Origin: Paracoccus sp. N5 | GTDB taxonomy: Bacteria; Pseudomonadota; Alphaproteobacteria; Rhodobacterales; Rhodobacteraceae | Reading direction: 5' to 3' | DNA length: 64,000 bases | Assembly: GCF_000371965.1 (NCBI RefSeq) | Contig: NZ_AQUO01000001.1 | Coordinates: 2,798,001 to 2,862,000 of the forward strand | In this document: one piece after another, positions 49,409 to 58,000 of the stretch | How the letters are laid out: every line of letters begins with the position of its first letter | How positions within the stretch are numbered: position 1 is the first letter of the stretch | Notes under the pieces: generated by a model | The model's input: only the letters and a program-made list of their open reading frames with translations | Databases searched by the model: none | Told to the model about the DNA's origin: nothing | Translations under genes and position numbers: made by a program

Positions 49409-50115
49409 GCGACACCCCGCCGGGCTTCGGCCATGCTGGCGCGGGGCTGTTTCAGGAAATGCTCGATGCGGTCGGCGATGCCGGCGGAATGCAACGGCCC
49501 GCCCATGCGCGCCCGCGCGGCGTCCTGCAAGGGCTCGGGCACCACCCCCTTGGCGCGGTGGTCGAGTAGCCCATGGATGAAATCGTCGCCGAATTCGGGA
49601 TGCGCCTGCACGGTCAGGGCACGATCGTCATAGGCCAGCACGGCATTCTCGCAGAAATCATTGCTGGCCAGCACCGTCGCGCCCGGCGGCCTCTCCTGCA
49701 CCTGGTCCTGGTGCCAGGCGTTCATGGTGACAAGCTCGCCTTCGAAATCATAGTCCTGCGGGCCGATGGCCCAGCCGCCGGGATGCTTCGCGACCTTGCC
49801 GCCCAAGGCCTGGGCGATGATCTGGTGGCCGAAGCAGATGCCGACCATTGGCACATGCTCGGCATAGGCGCGGCGGATGAAATCCTCGAGCGGCGGGATG
49901 AAGGCGTGGTCTTCATAGACGCCGTGGCGCGAGCCGGTCAGCAGCCAGCCCTCGGCGTCGTGGACCGAGGCGGGAAACGCCATCGCCTCGACGTGATAGC
50001 TGGTGAATTCGAAGCCGCGCCCCGCGAGCAGCCGCTCGAACAGGGTGTCGTAATCGCCCAGTTCGCCGCGAATGACCTCGGGCGACTGGCCGCATTTCAG
50101 GATGCCGATGCGCAT
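49405..50115 (-). CDS. Class I glutamine amidotransferase-like hydrolase
   Basis: 236 residues with the triad of type 1 amidotransferases: nucleophile Cys94 in GICFGHQ, and a His/Glu pair in VQAHPEF. Standing first in an operon with PuuA- and PuuB-like genes, it may hydrolyse the gamma-glutamyl bond of the end product, the PuuD step, though PuuD itself belongs to a different amidotransferase branch. Divergent from an aminotransferase gene across 141 bases. Confidence 0.85.
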   Translation of the reverse strand: MRIGILKCGQSPEVIRGELGDYDTLFERLLAGRGFEFTSYHVEAMAFPASVHDAEGWLLTGSRHGVYEDHAFIPPLEDFIRRAYAEHVPMVGICFGHQIIAQALGGKVAKHPGGWAIGPQDYDFEGELVTMNAWHQDQVQERPPGATVLASNDFCENAVLAYDDRALTVQAHPEFGDDFIHGLLDHRAKGVVPEPLQDAARARMGGPLHSAGIADRIEHFLKQPRASMAEARRGVA

Positions 50116-50256
50116 GATTGGCCTGTTGATTGTCCAGGTGCAAAGCTAGTCGCGCCGCCCGCCGCGGGCAAGGGGCTGCGACTTATGGCGGGGCTGGCTC
50201 GCGCGCGCGCCCCGCGCTAGGCTGCGACCCGCAGGACCAGCAATGAAGGACAGACC

Positions 50257-51396
50257 ATGCCCGGACTTCGCCCAGACGTGGACCCCGAGGGGCTTCAGGA
50301 ATTCTCGGTCGTCTTCACCGACCGCTCGCTCAACCATATGTCGCAGCGGTTCCAGGCCGCCATGCGCGAGATTTCGGCCAACCTGCGCGACGTCTACGCG
50401 GCCCAGGCGGTGGCGCTGGTCCCCGGCGGCGGCACCTGCGCGATGGAAGCAGTGGCGCGCCAGTTCGGCCGCGATGCCCATGCGCTGATCATCCGCAACG
50501 GCTTCTTCAGCTTCCGCTGGAGCCAGATCTTCGAGGCCGGCGGCTTCGCGCGCGAGACCACGGTGATGATGGCCCGCCCGGCCGGGAACGAGCCGCGCGC
50601 GCCCTTCGCCCCCGCGCCCATCGACGAGGTGGTGGCCCGGATCCGCGAGACCCGCCCCGAGGCGATCTTCGCCCCGCATGTCGAGACGGCGGCGGGGATG
50701 ATCCTGCCCGATGATTATATCAAGGCGCTGGCCGATGCCGCGCATGAGGTGGGCGCGATCCTGGTGCTCGACTGCATCGCCTCGGGCGCGATCTGGGTCG
50801 ACATGGCCGCGACCGGCGTCGACGTGCTGATCTCGGCCCCGCAGAAGGGCTGGTCGGCCTCGCCCTCGGCCGGGATGGTGATGTTCTCGGCCCGGGCGCT
50901 GGAGCGGCTGGAGCAGACCACCAGCGACAGCTTCGCGCTGGACCTGAAGAAATGGCGCGCGATCATGAAGGCCTATGAGGACGGCGGCCATGCCTATCAT
51001 GCCACCATGCCGACCGACGCGCTGATCGGGCTGCGCGACGCCATGGCCGAGACCCGGGCGCTGGGCTTCGAGGCCGCGCGCGAGGCGCAATGGCGGCTGG
51101 GCGAGGCGGTGCGCGCCGACCTGGCGCGGCGCGGGCTGCGCTCGGTCGCGGCCGATGGCTTCGCGGCGCCGGGCGTGGTGGTCTGCTATACCGACGACCC
51201 CGAGGTGCAGAACGGCAGGAAATTCCTGGCCGAAGGCTATCAGATCGCCGCCGGCGTGCCCCTGCAGGTCGGCGAGGGCGAGGGCTTCCGCAGCTTCCGC
51301 ATCGGGCTTTTCGGGCTCGACAAGCTCAAGGACGTGGATGGCACCCTGGCGCGGCTGCTGCCGGCTTTCGACGCGGTGTTGCCCGAGGCGTCCTAA
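50257..51396 (+). CDS. Class V aminotransferase
   Basis: 379 residues of the alanine-glyoxylate/serine-pyruvate type. PLP site: Asp172 in LVLDCIASGA and Lys197 in SAPQKGWSASPS. GGGTCAMEAVAR (57-68) forms the phosphate-binding turn. The distinctive MSQRFQ start and GHAYHATMPTDAL near the C-terminal part fit this family. Substrates are unknown; divergence from the polyamine-type operon may be regulatory. Confidence 0.88.
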   Translation: MPGLRPDVDPEGLQEFSVVFTDRSLNHMSQRFQAAMREISANLRDVYAAQAVALVPGGGTCAMEAVARQFGRDAHALIIRNGFFSFRWSQIFEAGGFARETTVMMARPAGNEPRAPFAPAPIDEVVARIRETRPEAIFAPHVETAAGMILPDDYIKALADAAHEVGAILVLDCIASGAIWVDMAATGVDVLISAPQKGWSASPSAGMVMFSARALERLEQTTSDSFALDLKKWRAIMKAYEDGGHAYHATMPTDALIGLRDAMAETRALGFEAAREAQWRLGEAVRADLARRGLRSVAADGFAAPGVVVCYTDDPEVQNGRKFLAEGYQIAAGVPLQVGEGEGFRSFRIGLFGLDKLKDVDGTLARLLPAFDAVLPEAS

Positions 51397-51478
51397 ATCG
51401 CGCCCGGCGGTGGAACAATCGGCGGGGTGTCGCGGTTCTGTCTGCGAAACCGATACAGCCTTGTGAAAGGAGATTGCC

Positions 51479-51940
51479 ATGGCCAATCCTCAATCCACCG
51501 CCGATGACATGAAGAACGAAGCCCGCAAGGCGGCGGACGATCTCGGTCAACATGCCCGCGACGCCGCCGACGACATGGGCCGGCATGCCCGCAATGCGGC
51601 CGACGACGCCAGCGCGGCGCTGGACAGCGCCCGCGAGCGTGGTGCCGAGCTTTACGAGACGGTGCGGGAAAAGGGCCAGGAATTCGTCGAGACCGCCCGC
51701 AAGCGCGGCGAGGAATATGTCGAGGCGGCGCGCGAGCGCGGTCACGACTATGCCGACCGCGCCCGCGGCGAGGCCCGCCGCCTGTATCGCGAGGGTGAGC
51801 GCCGTGCCAGCGAGGTGGCCGAGCATGCCGAGGAATATTACGACGAGGTTTCGACCATGGTGCGCCGCAACCCGGCGCAGGCGCTTGGCATCGCCGCCGG
51901 CGTCGGCTTCCTGCTGGGCCTGATCATCGCCCGTCGCTGA
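51479..51940 (+). CDS. YqjD/ElaB-like (DUF883) membrane-anchored protein
   Basis: 153 residues. A long charged amphipathic helix of repeating DDxxRxAADD-type and ARERG units (1-125) precedes a C-terminal membrane anchor (QALGIAAGVGFLLGLIIARR). Relatives in E. coli are stationary-phase, ribosome-associated inner-membrane proteins. GGAG is seven bases before the ATG. It forms an operon with the next gene. Confidence 0.85.
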   Translation: MANPQSTADDMKNEARKAADDLGQHARDAADDMGRHARNAADDASAALDSARERGAELYETVREKGQEFVETARKRGEEYVEAARERGHDYADRARGEARRLYREGERRASEVAEHAEEYYDEVSTMVRRNPAQALGIAAGVGFLLGLIIARR

Positions 51941-51950
51941 GCGCGCCGCC

Positions 51951-52622
51951 ATGTTCGCCTATACCAGGAACTTGCAGCTTGCCCTGACGGACAAGCTGCG
52001 CCGTGCCGGGCTGATGGCCGGGGCAGGGGTGGCGCTGCTGGTGGCGGCGGGGTTCCTGCTGGCGGCGCTGTGGACCTGGCTGGCCTATCACCTGCACTGG
52101 GGTCCGCTCTGGGCCTCGCTGGCGATCGGCGCCGGGTTCCTGCTGATCGGGATCATCCTGATGCTGGCCGGCGGCAAGGAGCGTCATCCGACGCCCAGCA
52201 CCGACCAGCTGAAGGCCGAGATCGAGGAGCAGCTGCACCTTGCCGCCGATGCGGCGGTCGAGAAGGTCAGCGGGCTTGCGGACCGCACCCTGGACCGCGC
52301 CTCGGAAAAGGCTGGCGAGATGGTCGATCGGGCCAGCCAGCGGGTGCATTCCGTGGCCGACACCCTGGCCTATCGCGCCGATCGCTTCGCCGACCGGACC
52401 GAGGCCCGCGTCGTCGGCGCGGTGCGCAAGGCGGGCGAAAGTGCCTCGCGCAAGCTGGGCCTGCCCGCCGATGCGGCCGAGCGCGTCGCGCAAGGCGCCA
52501 CTCAGTCCCGCGCCGCGCCCTTCGTGCCGCTGATCGGCGCCTTCGCGATCGGCATGACCTTGGCCTCGCGCCTGGGCGGCCGCCGATCCGAGGACGATTG
52601 GGACGGTGACGAGCGCTGGTGA
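51951..52622 (+). CDS. Phage_holin_3_6/DUF1469-like membrane protein
   Basis: 223 residues with two adjacent membrane helices (about 21-45 and 53-75) and a helical C-terminal region of YqjD-like repeats, then a third short hydrophobic stretch (FVPLIGAFAIGMTLAS). YqjE-type proteins next to YqjD-type ones are common. The holin name is historical and does not imply phage origin. Confidence 0.8.
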   Translation: MFAYTRNLQLALTDKLRRAGLMAGAGVALLVAAGFLLAALWTWLAYHLHWGPLWASLAIGAGFLLIGIILMLAGGKERHPTPSTDQLKAEIEEQLHLAADAAVEKVSGLADRTLDRASEKAGEMVDRASQRVHSVADTLAYRADRFADRTEARVVGAVRKAGESASRKLGLPADAAERVAQGATQSRAAPFVPLIGAFAIGMTLASRLGGRRSEDDWDGDERW

Positions 52623-52629
52623 AAACAGC

Positions 52630-52657
52630 AAAAAGCCCGCCGAAAGGCGGGCTTTTT
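52630..52657. terminator. Bidirectional intrinsic terminator
   Basis: A 12-bp perfect stem (52630-52641 with 52646-52657) with GAAA loop, five As on one side and five Ts on the other, between convergent genes. Confidence 0.9.
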
Positions 52658-52672
52658 CGCTGCGGTGCGTGC

Positions 52673-53035
52673 TCAGGCGTTCGCTTCGCGGATCTTGTTC
52701 GCGGCGTCCTTGTCATAGGCGACGCCGGCCTTGTCGAAGAGCTGGTCGAGCTCGCCCGAGAGCGTCATCTCGGTCACGATGTCGCAGCCGCCGACGAACT
52801 CGCCCTTGACATAGAGCTGCGGGATGGTCGGCCAGTCCGAGAAATCCTTGATGCCTTGGCGGATGTCGGCATCGGCCAGCACGTTCACGTCGCGGTAATC
52901 CACGTTCATGTAGTTCAAAACCCCGGCCACCCGGCTGGAGAAGCCGCATTGCGGCATTTCCTTGGTGCCCTTCATGAACAGGACGACGTCATGGCCGTCG
53001 ATGGTCTGCTGGATCTGCTGGCGTGCGTCGGTCAT
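52673..53035 (-). CDS. grxD: Monothiol glutaredoxin, Grx4 family
   Basis: 120 residues with the CGFS active site (30-33), WPTIPQLYV and GGCDI glutathione-binding motifs. Binds a bridging [2Fe-2S] cluster, commonly together with a BolA protein, and here a bolA-like gene is directly upstream. The ATG at 53035 follows AAGGAA. Confidence 0.96.
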   Translation of the reverse strand: MTDARQQIQQTIDGHDVVLFMKGTKEMPQCGFSSRVAGVLNYMNVDYRDVNVLADADIRQGIKDFSDWPTIPQLYVKGEFVGGCDIVTEMTLSGELDQLFDKAGVAYDKDAANKIREANA

Positions 53036-53073
53036 ATCTGCGGTTCCTTGCTGAAGCACGGCGTGCTTGCGAT

Positions 53074-53316
53074 TTACTCGGGGGCCTTGGTGGTCAGCGC
53101 CAGCGCATGCAGCGCGCCGCTCGGCCCGTCCATCTTGCCTTGCAGCGCGGCATAGACCGCGCGTTGTTGCTGGACCCGGTTCAGGCCACGGAAACTCTCG
53201 TCGATCACCTCGGCCGCGTAATGGTTGCCGTCGCCGGCCAGGTCGGTGATCGTGATCCTGGCCTGCGGGAAGGCGGCGCGGATCAGGGCTTCGATGTCAT
53301 GGGCTTCCATTGCCAT
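53074..53316 (-). CDS. BolA-family protein
   Basis: 80 residues. The conserved core GDGNHYAAEVIDESFRGLNRVQQQRAVYAAL includes the class II helix-turn-helix with the invariant HR-like region. Short length and IEALIRAAFP start resemble IbaG/BolA2. AAGGA is upstream of ATG 53316. It precedes grxD by 38 bases, making a Grx-BolA iron-sensing or Fe-S transfer pair. Confidence 0.92.
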   Translation of the reverse strand: MAMEAHDIEALIRAAFPQARITITDLAGDGNHYAAEVIDESFRGLNRVQQQRAVYAALQGKMDGPSGALHALALTTKAPE

Positions 53317-53404
53317 GGCGGATCCTTTCCTTGTTCTGCATGATGTAGGCCAAGCCCGGGCGCCCCGCAAGGTCGCCTCCCCGCGCATCATTCGAACGGA
53401 CGCC

Positions 53405-54601
53405 ATGACGCTGCCCCTGCTGACGAACCGCGACGCCCGCCGTCTGTTCCTGGACCGCCACCTGTTGTTGCGGCCCGGTTCGGGCCCGGGGCGCGGCGCC
53501 GATCTGGAGGGGGTGCTGACCGGGCTGGGCTTCGTGCAGGTCGACAGCGTCAACACGCTGGCGCGGGCGCATGACCTGATCCTGTGGTCGCGGCGCGGGC
53601 AGTATCGGCCGGCGGCGCTGGAATCGCTGATCGCCCGGCAGCGTGCCGCCTTCGAGCACTGGACCCATGACGCCGCGGTGATCCCGATGCGCTTCTATCC
53701 GATGTGGCGGCTGAAATTCGCCCGGGACGAGGCGCATATGCAGCGCCGCTGGCCGAAATGGCGGCGCGCGGGCTGGGACGCGGAATTCGACAGCGTGCTG
53801 CGCCATATCGCCGATCACGGCCCGGCCTCGACTTCGGACCTGGGCGGGGACGCGCCGCGCGGCTCGGGCGGCTGGTGGGACTGGCATCCCTCCAAGACGG
53901 CGCTGGAATACCTGTGGCGCTCGGGCCGGCTGGCGATCCGGCATCGCAGCGGCTTTCGCAAGGTCTATGACCTGGCCGAGCGGGTGATCCCCGAGGCACA
54001 ACGGGCGGCCCGGCTCGACGATGCCGAGATCCTCGACTGGGCGCTGTCGGCGGCGCTGGAGCGGCTGGGCTTCGCCACCTCGGGCGAGCTGGCCGCGTTC
54101 TTCCAGATCGCCACGCCCGACGAGGCGAAGGCCTGGTGCGCCCGGGCCTTGGCGGCGGGCCGCATCGCCGAGATCGAGGTCCAGACCGCCGACGGTCCGC
54201 GCCGGCGCAGCTATGCCCTGCCGGACCTGGCCGACCGGGTCGCGGCGCTGCCCGAGCCTTCGGGGCGGGTGCGGCTGCTCTCGCCCTTCGATCCGGCGCT
54301 GCGGGACCGGGCGCGGGCCGAGCGGCTGTTCGGCTTTCGCTATCGCATCGAGATCTTCGTGCCGGCGGCGCGGCGGCAATACGGCTATTACGTCTTTCCC
54401 GTGATGCAGGGCGACCGGCTGATCGGCCGGCTGGATGCCCGGCGCGACGGCGAGGCGCTGGCCGTGCGCGCCTTCTGGCCCGAGCCGGGGCAGCGCATGG
54501 GCAAGGCGCGGCTGGCCGGGCTGCTGGCCGAATTGCAGCGCCTGCTGCCGCTGGCCGGGGCCCGGGACATCCGCCTGGCTGCGGACTGGCTGCGGGCATG
54601 A
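53405..54601 (+). CDS. YcaQ/AlkZ-type winged-helix DNA glycosylase
   Basis: 398 residues of the HTH_42 superfamily that unhook interstrand crosslinks or remove bulky alkylated bases. The catalytic QxD motif is QVDSVN (Gln45, Asp47), and winged-helix blocks follow (TALEYLWRSGRLAIRHRSGF; FFQIATPDEAKAWCARALAA). SPFDPALRDRARAERLFGFRYRIEIFVP near the C terminus is typical of YcaQ. Divergent from bolA with an 88-base gap. Confidence 0.92.
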   Translation: MTLPLLTNRDARRLFLDRHLLLRPGSGPGRGADLEGVLTGLGFVQVDSVNTLARAHDLILWSRRGQYRPAALESLIARQRAAFEHWTHDAAVIPMRFYPMWRLKFARDEAHMQRRWPKWRRAGWDAEFDSVLRHIADHGPASTSDLGGDAPRGSGGWWDWHPSKTALEYLWRSGRLAIRHRSGFRKVYDLAERVIPEAQRAARLDDAEILDWALSAALERLGFATSGELAAFFQIATPDEAKAWCARALAAGRIAEIEVQTADGPRRRSYALPDLADRVAALPEPSGRVRLLSPFDPALRDRARAERLFGFRYRIEIFVPAARRQYGYYVFPVMQGDRLIGRLDARRDGEALAVRAFWPEPGQRMGKARLAGLLAELQRLLPLAGARDIRLAADWLRA

Positions 54602-54629
54602 AAAAACCGCCGGGGGATGCCCGGCGGTT
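54601..54629 (-). terminator. Intrinsic terminator of the Bax inhibitor gene
   Basis: Ten-base-pair stem (54605-54614 with 54620-54629) followed on the minus strand by six Ts (54606-54601). It overlaps the stop codon of the convergent glycosylase gene. Confidence 0.85.
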
Positions 54630-54654
54630 CGATGGCGTCAGTCCGGGGTCGCGA

Positions 54655-55398
54655 TCACTCGCGGTTGCCCATGAATTGCAGCAGGAACATGAACAGGTTC
54701 AGGAAGTCCAGGTAGAGCTGCAGGGCGCCCATGATCGCGGCCTTGCCCAGGAAATCCCGGTCCGAATTCGCCAGCTGCAGATAGGTGTTCTTGATGTTCT
54801 GCGTGTCGAAGGCGGTCAGGCCGGCAAAGATCAGCACGCCGATCGCCGAGATGGCGAATTGCATGGCGCCCGATTTCAGGAAGATGTTCACGATCGAGGC
54901 GACGATCAGCCCGATCAGGCCCATCATCAGGAAGGTGCCCATGCCCGACAGGTCGCGCTTGGTCGTGTAGCCGTAAAGCGACAGGCCGGCAAAGGCGATG
55001 GCCGTGATCAGGAAGGTCTGGATGATCGAGAAGCTGGTGTAGACCATGAAGATCCAGCTGATCGACAGGCCCATCAGCGCGGCGAAGACATAGAACACCG
55101 TCGTCGCGGCCGAGACCGAAAGCCGGTTCAGCGCGGCGCCGAAGCCGAAGACCACCAGCAGCGGCGCGAACATGATGACCCAGCGCAGCGGCGACGTATA
55201 GATCGCGGCGCCAAGCGAGGTCAGCGTGCCGTCCGGGTTCATGGCCAGGCCCGAGATGCCCCAGGCGGCGCCGGCGGTCACCAGCATGGCCACGGCCATC
55301 AGGCCATAGACCTTGTTCATATAGGCGCGAAGGCCTTCATCCACGGCAGCCGAGCGCGTCGCGGTCCCGGCCGTGCGGATCGAATTGTAATCTTGCAT
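54655..55398 (-). CDS. Bax inhibitor-1/YccA family membrane protein
   Basis: 247 residues, seven membrane helices, with the family C-terminal part FAGLTAFDTQNIKNTYLQLA, then ALQLYLDFLNLFMFLLQF. The conserved Asp pair of BI-1 calcium/proton channels is represented by FDTQ and LYLDF. ATG at 55398 with GGGGAG upstream. Single gene. Confidence 0.93.
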   Translation of the reverse strand: MQDYNSIRTAGTATRSAAVDEGLRAYMNKVYGLMAVAMLVTAGAAWGISGLAMNPDGTLTSLGAAIYTSPLRWVIMFAPLLVVFGFGAALNRLSVSAATTVFYVFAALMGLSISWIFMVYTSFSIIQTFLITAIAFAGLSLYGYTTKRDLSGMGTFLMMGLIGLIVASIVNIFLKSGAMQFAISAIGVLIFAGLTAFDTQNIKNTYLQLANSDRDFLGKAAIMGALQLYLDFLNLFMFLLQFMGNRE

Positions 55399-55520
55399 AG
55401 GTTCTCCCCGGTCGAAAATCGCGGTGCGGCCGCTACGGCCCACCATCCCCGCAAATATCGGTCACGCGACCCGGGATTTCAATGCAATCCCGCCGGAATG
55501 CGGGGCATTTGACGAAAATT

Positions 55521-56489
55521 TCATAGGCTAACGATCACCTTTCCGGTCGAGCGCCGCGACTCGAGCAAGGCATAGCCCTCGGCAAGCTGCGCCAGCGGCA
55601 GGGAGGCGCCGACATGCGGGCGCAGCCGGCCCTGCGCGTAAAGCGAAAACAGCGCCGCGATGTCCTGGCGCAGGGCGGCGGGGTCGAGCTTGCGATAGCC
55701 GCCCCAATAGAAGCCGTGGATGGCGATGTTCTTGACCAGCGCGTGGTTCAGGGGCAGGGCGGGCGGCTTGCCGCCGGCAAAGCCGATGACCAGGAAGCGC
55801 CCGCCGGGGCGCAGCGCACCGAAGGCGGCCTCGCCCGGGGCGTCGCCGACCGGGTCATAGACCACATCGACGCCGCCCAGATCGCGCAGCGCCGCGCGCA
55901 GGTCGGGGCAGGTGGCGCTGTCGATGGTCTCGGCGGCACCGGCCGCGCGGGCGATGTCGAGCCTGTCGGCGCCGCGCGCCACGGCGATGACGCGGGCGCC
56001 AAGCGCCGCGCCGATCTCGACCGCGGTCAGCCCGACGCCGCCGGCGGCGCCCAGCACGGCCAGCGTCTCGCCCGCCCGCAGGCCGGCGCGCTGGGTCAGG
56101 ACGAAATGGCTGGTGCCATAGGCGATCAGGAAGCCCGCTGCCTGATCGTAGCCCATGCCGTCGGGGATCGGGTAGCAGTCCGCGGCGGCAAAGAGATTGG
56201 CCTCGGCCATGGTGCCCTGGGCCTGCACGGCGACGCGAGTGCCCGGCGTCAGGTCCACGCCCGGGCCGGCGGCCAGCACCTCGCCCGCGCCCTCGAGCCC
56301 GGGGATGAAGGGCAGGGGCGGCGTCTCCTGGTAGCGGCCGGTGGTCATCAGCAGGTCGGCGAAATTCAGCGCAGCGGCGCGCAGCCGCACCAGCACCTGA
56401 CCGGGCCCGGGTTCCGGCAGGCGCAGCACGCCCGGCACGGGAAGTCCCGCCATTTCCTTGATTTGCATCATGTTCCACTCGTCGCCCAT
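55521..56489 (-). CDS. Zinc-independent quinone oxidoreductase-like medium-chain dehydrogenase
   Basis: 322 residues of the NADPH:quinone reductase branch of the MDR superfamily. LNFADLLMTTGRYQ (42-55), PFIPGLEGAGEV (61-72), cofactor motif LGAAGGVGLTAVEIGAALGA (near 146-165) and VKNIAIHGFYWGGY. The zinc ligands of alcohol dehydrogenases are absent. AGGAG eight bases before the ATG at 56489 supports this start over the ATG pair six codons on. Confidence 0.9.
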   Translation of the reverse strand: MGDEWNMMQIKEMAGLPVPGVLRLPEPGPGQVLVRLRAAALNFADLLMTTGRYQETPPLPFIPGLEGAGEVLAAGPGVDLTPGTRVAVQAQGTMAEANLFAAADCYPIPDGMGYDQAAGFLIAYGTSHFVLTQRAGLRAGETLAVLGAAGGVGLTAVEIGAALGARVIAVARGADRLDIARAAGAAETIDSATCPDLRAALRDLGGVDVVYDPVGDAPGEAAFGALRPGGRFLVIGFAGGKPPALPLNHALVKNIAIHGFYWGGYRKLDPAALRQDIAALFSLYAQGRLRPHVGASLPLAQLAEGYALLESRRSTGKVIVSL

Positions 56490-56582
56490 GATTCACACTC
56501 CTGGCTGAAAACGCGAATCCCGCGCCGGTTTTTCTTGTGTTTCCCGAGGCTTCGGATAGTCCGCCTGCGGGTGTGTCCGCGA

Positions 56583-56630
56583 TTGTCTTTTTGGACAGGT
56601 CCACATTATCGAACTCGAAAATTGCGTCAA
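56583..56630. promoter_or_regulatory. Overlapping divergent promoters with palindromic operator
   Basis: The plus strand shows TTGTCT (56583-56588) and TTATCG (56606-56611) 17 bases apart, toward the XRE gene. The minus strand shows TTGACG (56630-56625) and TAATGT (56608-56603) 16 bases apart, toward the oxidoreductase. A perfect palindrome TGGAC-AG-GTCCA (56592-56603) lies in the spacer of the first and just past the second -10, well placed for repression of both. Confidence 0.5.
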
Positions 56631-56669
56631 ACTGGTGTAGCGCCCGTTTAGATTGAGTGAGGTGTTACC

Positions 56670-57029
56670 ATGAAGCACAATGTGGACGTCCATGTCGGCA
56701 AGCGCATCCGCCACCGGCGGTGGATGATCGGCATGACCCAGCAGCAGCTGGCCGAGAAGGTCGGGATCAAGTTCCAGCAGATCCAGAAATACGAGACCGG
56801 GATGAATCGCGTCTCGGCGTCGCGGCTGTGGGACATCGCCCAGGCGGTGGACGTGCCGGTCAGCTTCTTCTTCGAAGGGCTCGAGGACGCGCATCTGCAC
56901 GACGCGGTCGAGGGCGACATCCTGGCCGACAAGGAAGCGCTGCAGCTGGTCCGGGCCTATTACGCCATGCCCGAGGCGCAGCGCCGCCAGATCTTCGAAC
57001 TGGCCCGGGTGCTGTCCGACGCGGCCTGA
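56670..57029 (+). CDS. XRE-family transcriptional regulator
   Basis: 119 residues. Helix-turn-helix at 11-65 (GKRIRHRRWMIGMTQQQLAE, KVGIKFQQIQKYETGMNRVS) and a C-terminal helical domain. This HTH version is common in Alphaproteobacteria (several copies per genome). Divergent from the quinone oxidoreductase gene, with a palindrome in the shared promoter region, so autoregulation and control of that enzyme are likely. Confidence 0.9.
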   Translation: MKHNVDVHVGKRIRHRRWMIGMTQQQLAEKVGIKFQQIQKYETGMNRVSASRLWDIAQAVDVPVSFFFEGLEDAHLHDAVEGDILADKEALQLVRAYYAMPEAQRRQIFELARVLSDAA

Positions 57030-57108
57030 ATGACGGCCGGCCCGCACAGGCTTCCGCTTCCGAAGCCGAGCGGCTAAACCTGCGCCCAGGCAAGCACGGG
57101 GGCAGGCG

Positions 57109-57924
57109 ATGACAAGCGCGAACGAAGACATCCCTGTCGAAGGGGCCGAGCGGATCATGGCCGTGGCGCATCGCCTGGCCGACGCGGCCCGGATCGAGAC
57201 CCTGGGCCTGTTCCGCAGTCCCGGGCTGCATCCCGACAACAAGGCGGGCACCGGCTTCGACCCGGTGACCGAGGCCGACCGGGCCAGCGAGCGCGCCATG
57301 CGCGCGATCCTGGCCGCCGAGCGCCCCGAGGATGCGATCCTGGGCGAGGAATACGGCGTCCAGAACGGACAGAGCGGCCTGACCTGGGTTCTGGACCCGA
57401 TCGACGGCACCCGCGCCTTCATCTGCGGCGCGCCCAGCTGGGGCGTGCTGATCGGTCTCTCGGATGTCGGGGGGCCGATCTATGGCATCGTCGACCAGCC
57501 GCATCTGGACGAGCGTTTCGAGGGCGGCTTCGGCCGCGCCCGGCTGATCTCGCGCGCGGGCGAGCAGGCGCTGGCCACGCGCCGGGGCGTGGCGCTGGCG
57601 CAGGCCACGCTGCTGACCACCTATCCCGAGGTCGGCAACCCGACCGAGCATACCGCCTTCCGCCGCGTCGCGGACCGGGTGCAGCTGATCCGCTATGGCC
57701 TCGACTGCTATGCCTATGCGCTTTTGGCGGCCGGCCATGTCGACCTGGTGATCGAGGCCGGGTTGCAGCCCTATGACGTGGCCGCCCCCATCGCGCTGGT
57801 GCGGGCGGCAGGCGGCACCGTCACCGACTGGCAGGGCGGCCCGGCGCATCATGGCGGCACCATCCTCGCCGCCGGTTCGGCCGAGTTGCATGCCGAGGCG
57901 CTGGCGCTTCTGAACCGCGATTGA
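57109..57924 (+). CDS. hisN: Histidinol-phosphatase, inositol-monophosphatase type
   Basis: 271 residues of the FIG superfamily. Metal-site motifs DPVTEADRASE (51-61), GEEYG (79-83), DPIDGTRAFI (96-105) and C-terminal GLQPYDVAAPIALVRAAGG. The GLQPYDVAA version and the Alphaproteobacterial use of HisN instead of HisB support histidinol-phosphatase, though inositol- or related phosphatase activity cannot be excluded. 79 bases after the XRE gene. Confidence 0.88.
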   Translation: MTSANEDIPVEGAERIMAVAHRLADAARIETLGLFRSPGLHPDNKAGTGFDPVTEADRASERAMRAILAAERPEDAILGEEYGVQNGQSGLTWVLDPIDGTRAFICGAPSWGVLIGLSDVGGPIYGIVDQPHLDERFEGGFGRARLISRAGEQALATRRGVALAQATLLTTYPEVGNPTEHTAFRRVADRVQLIRYGLDCYAYALLAAGHVDLVIEAGLQPYDVAAPIALVRAAGGTVTDWQGGPAHHGGTILAAGSAELHAEALALLNRD

Positions 57925-58000
57925 GCCCCGCGCGCCGCGCCCCTATGGTGGCGCCGACCGAAATCCTCGCCCCAGCCCCCGAGTTCCGAGGAGCCAGCCG

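Noticed and set aside
51951..52622. Prophage holin
   Set aside because: The family name is historical; no lysis, tail or integrase genes are near, and the partner is a YqjD-like host protein.
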